NCBI GenBank assembly: GCA_041481485.1
Contig: JBGPBY010000028.1
Coordinates: 1 to 24,825, forward strand
Length of the DNA: 24,825 nt
Reading direction: 5' to 3'
Source of the DNA: JBGPBY01 sp041481485
GTDB taxonomy: Bacteria > Acidobacteriota > Terriglobia > 20CM-2-55-15
Of this stretch, positions 23,786 through 24,825 are shown piece by piece; position 1 is the stretch's first letter, and every line of letters begins with the position of its first letter. Under the pieces are notes generated by a model. That model saw only the letters and a program-made list of their open reading frames with translations. It was not told the origin of the DNA and ran no database searches. Made by a program: the position numbers and the translations under genes.

Positions 23786-24766
23786 GTGGCTAAGAAAGTA
23801 ATTGCAGTAATGGGTGCGACCGGCTCTCAGGGCAGCGGTCTGGTAAAAGCGATCATGGCCGACAAGAATGGAGAATTCACAGCTCGTGCCATCACGAGGG
23901 ATGTGAACAGCGACAAAGCGAAGGCTTTGGCTGCGCTCGGCGCCGAAGTTGTGGCGGCCGATATCGACAACGAGGAAAGTTTGAAAAAGGCATTCGCCGG
24001 AGCCTATGGGGCGTATTGCGTGACGTTTTTCTGGGCGCACTTTTCGCCGGAGAAGGAACAGCAGAATGCACGAAACATGGCCAATGCGGCAAAGGAAGCA
24101 GGCGTAAAACACGTGATCTGGTCGACGCTGGAAGACACACGAAAGTGGGTTCCGCTCAGCGACAATCGCATGCCGACGCTGCAGGGCAAGTACAAAGTTC
24201 CGCACTTCGACGCGAAAGGCGAAATCAACCACGTGTTTACGGACGCCGGGTTGCCCGTAACATTTCTCAATACGTCGTTCTATTGGGATAACGCATATAT
24301 GTTCGGCATGGGTCCAGCCAAACAGGCCGACGGGTCGTATGCCATCACATTTCCAATGGGCGACAAACGCTTAACGGGAATCGCGAGCGAAGACATCGGT
24401 AAATGCGCCTATGGGGTATTCAAGAATCCTGGAAAGTACATCGGCAAATCCGTCGGCATCGCGGGAGAACATCTGACCGGCGCGCAAATGGCGGAAAAGT
24501 ACTCGAAGGGACTTGGAATCAACTGCAAGTACAACGAGGTTACTCCAGACGTCTATCGCGGGTTCGGATTCCCGGGTGCGGAAGACATTGGAAACATGTT
24601 TCAGTTCTATCGCGATTTCGAGCAGGACTTTGTTGGAGCCCGCAGCCTTGAGGAGTCCCGATCGCTGAATCCCGAGCTGCAGAATTTCGACACCTGGCTG
24701 GCTAAGAATAAAGCCAAGCTCGGGATAATCGAAGTCGCGGCCAAATCGTCTCCCGACGGAGCATAA
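23786..24766 (+). CDS. NmrA-like NAD(P)-binding Rossmann protein
   Basis: A 326-aa protein starting at GTG 23786 with GGAGG 5 nt upstream. The dinucleotide-binding loop GATGSQGSGLV is at residues 10-20. ARAITRD comes at the second strand, where Arg suggests NADP(H) preference. Next are VAADIDNEESLKKAF and EAGVKHVIWSTLED. The catalytic Tyr-x-x-x-Lys of short-chain reductases is not evident in the usual place, as in NmrA/HSCARG redox sensors. A role as redox-sensing regulator or atypical reductase is likely. It is probably co-transcribed with the MetE-like gene, 44 bp upstream, suggesting a shared pathway. Confidence 0.85.
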   Translation: MAKKVIAVMGATGSQGSGLVKAIMADKNGEFTARAITRDVNSDKAKALAALGAEVVAADIDNEESLKKAFAGAYGAYCVTFFWAHFSPEKEQQNARNMANAAKEAGVKHVIWSTLEDTRKWVPLSDNRMPTLQGKYKVPHFDAKGEINHVFTDAGLPVTFLNTSFYWDNAYMFGMGPAKQADGSYAITFPMGDKRLTGIASEDIGKCAYGVFKNPGKYIGKSVGIAGEHLTGAQMAEKYSKGLGINCKYNEVTPDVYRGFGFPGAEDIGNMFQFYRDFEQDFVGARSLEESRSLNPELQNFDTWLAKNKAKLGIIEVAAKSSPDGA

Positions 24767-24796
24767 AAGTAAGGCGTGAAGGAATGCGATTCCGAC

Positions 24797-24825
24797 TGTA
24801 GGGGCGGTCTATGACCGCCCACAAT
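24797..24825. repeat. REP-like palindromic repeat at the window edge
   Basis: A 29-bp copy with GGCGGTC-TAT-GACCGCC, identical as reverse complement to 8202-8230. It lies 30 bp after the NmrA-like gene, and a partner copy may lie beyond the window. Confidence 0.88.

Overview
The window (roughly 55-60 % GC by eye) looks like a chromosomal segment of a heterotrophic, respiring Gram-negative bacterium. An acidobacterial (Acidobacteriota) origin is my best inference. It rests on the combination of PEGA-domain and TPR/TonB-C proteins, an alternative complex III (act) operon, DUF1080 and carboxypeptidase-regulatory-like secreted proteins, and small GC-rich palindromic repeats. No rRNA, tRNA or CRISPR array was seen.

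Region 1 (1-8055): a tightly packed minus-strand operon reads PEGA membrane protein, TPR/TonB-C exported protein, then jetA, jetB and jetC of a type II Wadjet (SMC/condensin-type anti-plasmid) system. jetC runs off the left edge, and the nuclease gene jetD is expected beyond it. JetA lacks the family's N-terminal winged-helix part. A divergently transcribed gene for a membrane-anchored protein of unknown function shares the operon's upstream region.

Region 2 (8056-9672): palindromic repeats, a secreted two-domain VOC (glyoxalase-fold) protein, and a 371-bp stretch with no assignable gene.

Region 3 (9673-17661): the alternative complex III operon actA-actB-actCD-actE-actF, a quinol:electron-acceptor oxidoreductase. 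ActC and ActD form one polypeptide, and a two-hairpin GC-rich repeat lies in frame exactly at their junction. The N-terminal MopB-like half of ActB keeps a four-cysteine cluster motif. A strong hairpin separates the operon from a convergent monohaem cytochrome c lipoprotein that could act as electron acceptor.

Region 4 (17662-22634): a patchwork of remnants. Two 115-bp direct repeats (112/115 identical) each abut a broken gene: a class II aldolase 5' fragment and a nucleotidyltransferase 3' fragment. Between them lie an exported NTF2-like protein, a probably 5'-truncated DUF1080 protein, an intact nucleotidyltransferase with a small overlapping partner ORF, and a secreted beta-sandwich protein.

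Region 5 (22635-24825): a MetE-core/UROD-fold methyltransferase followed by an NmrA-type Rossmann protein, probably one transcript. A further copy of the palindromic repeat ends exactly at the window edge.

The strongest candidates for new biology are the Wadjet operon with co-encoded envelope proteins, the repeat-made ActC-ActD fusion, and the gene-truncating 115-bp repeat.
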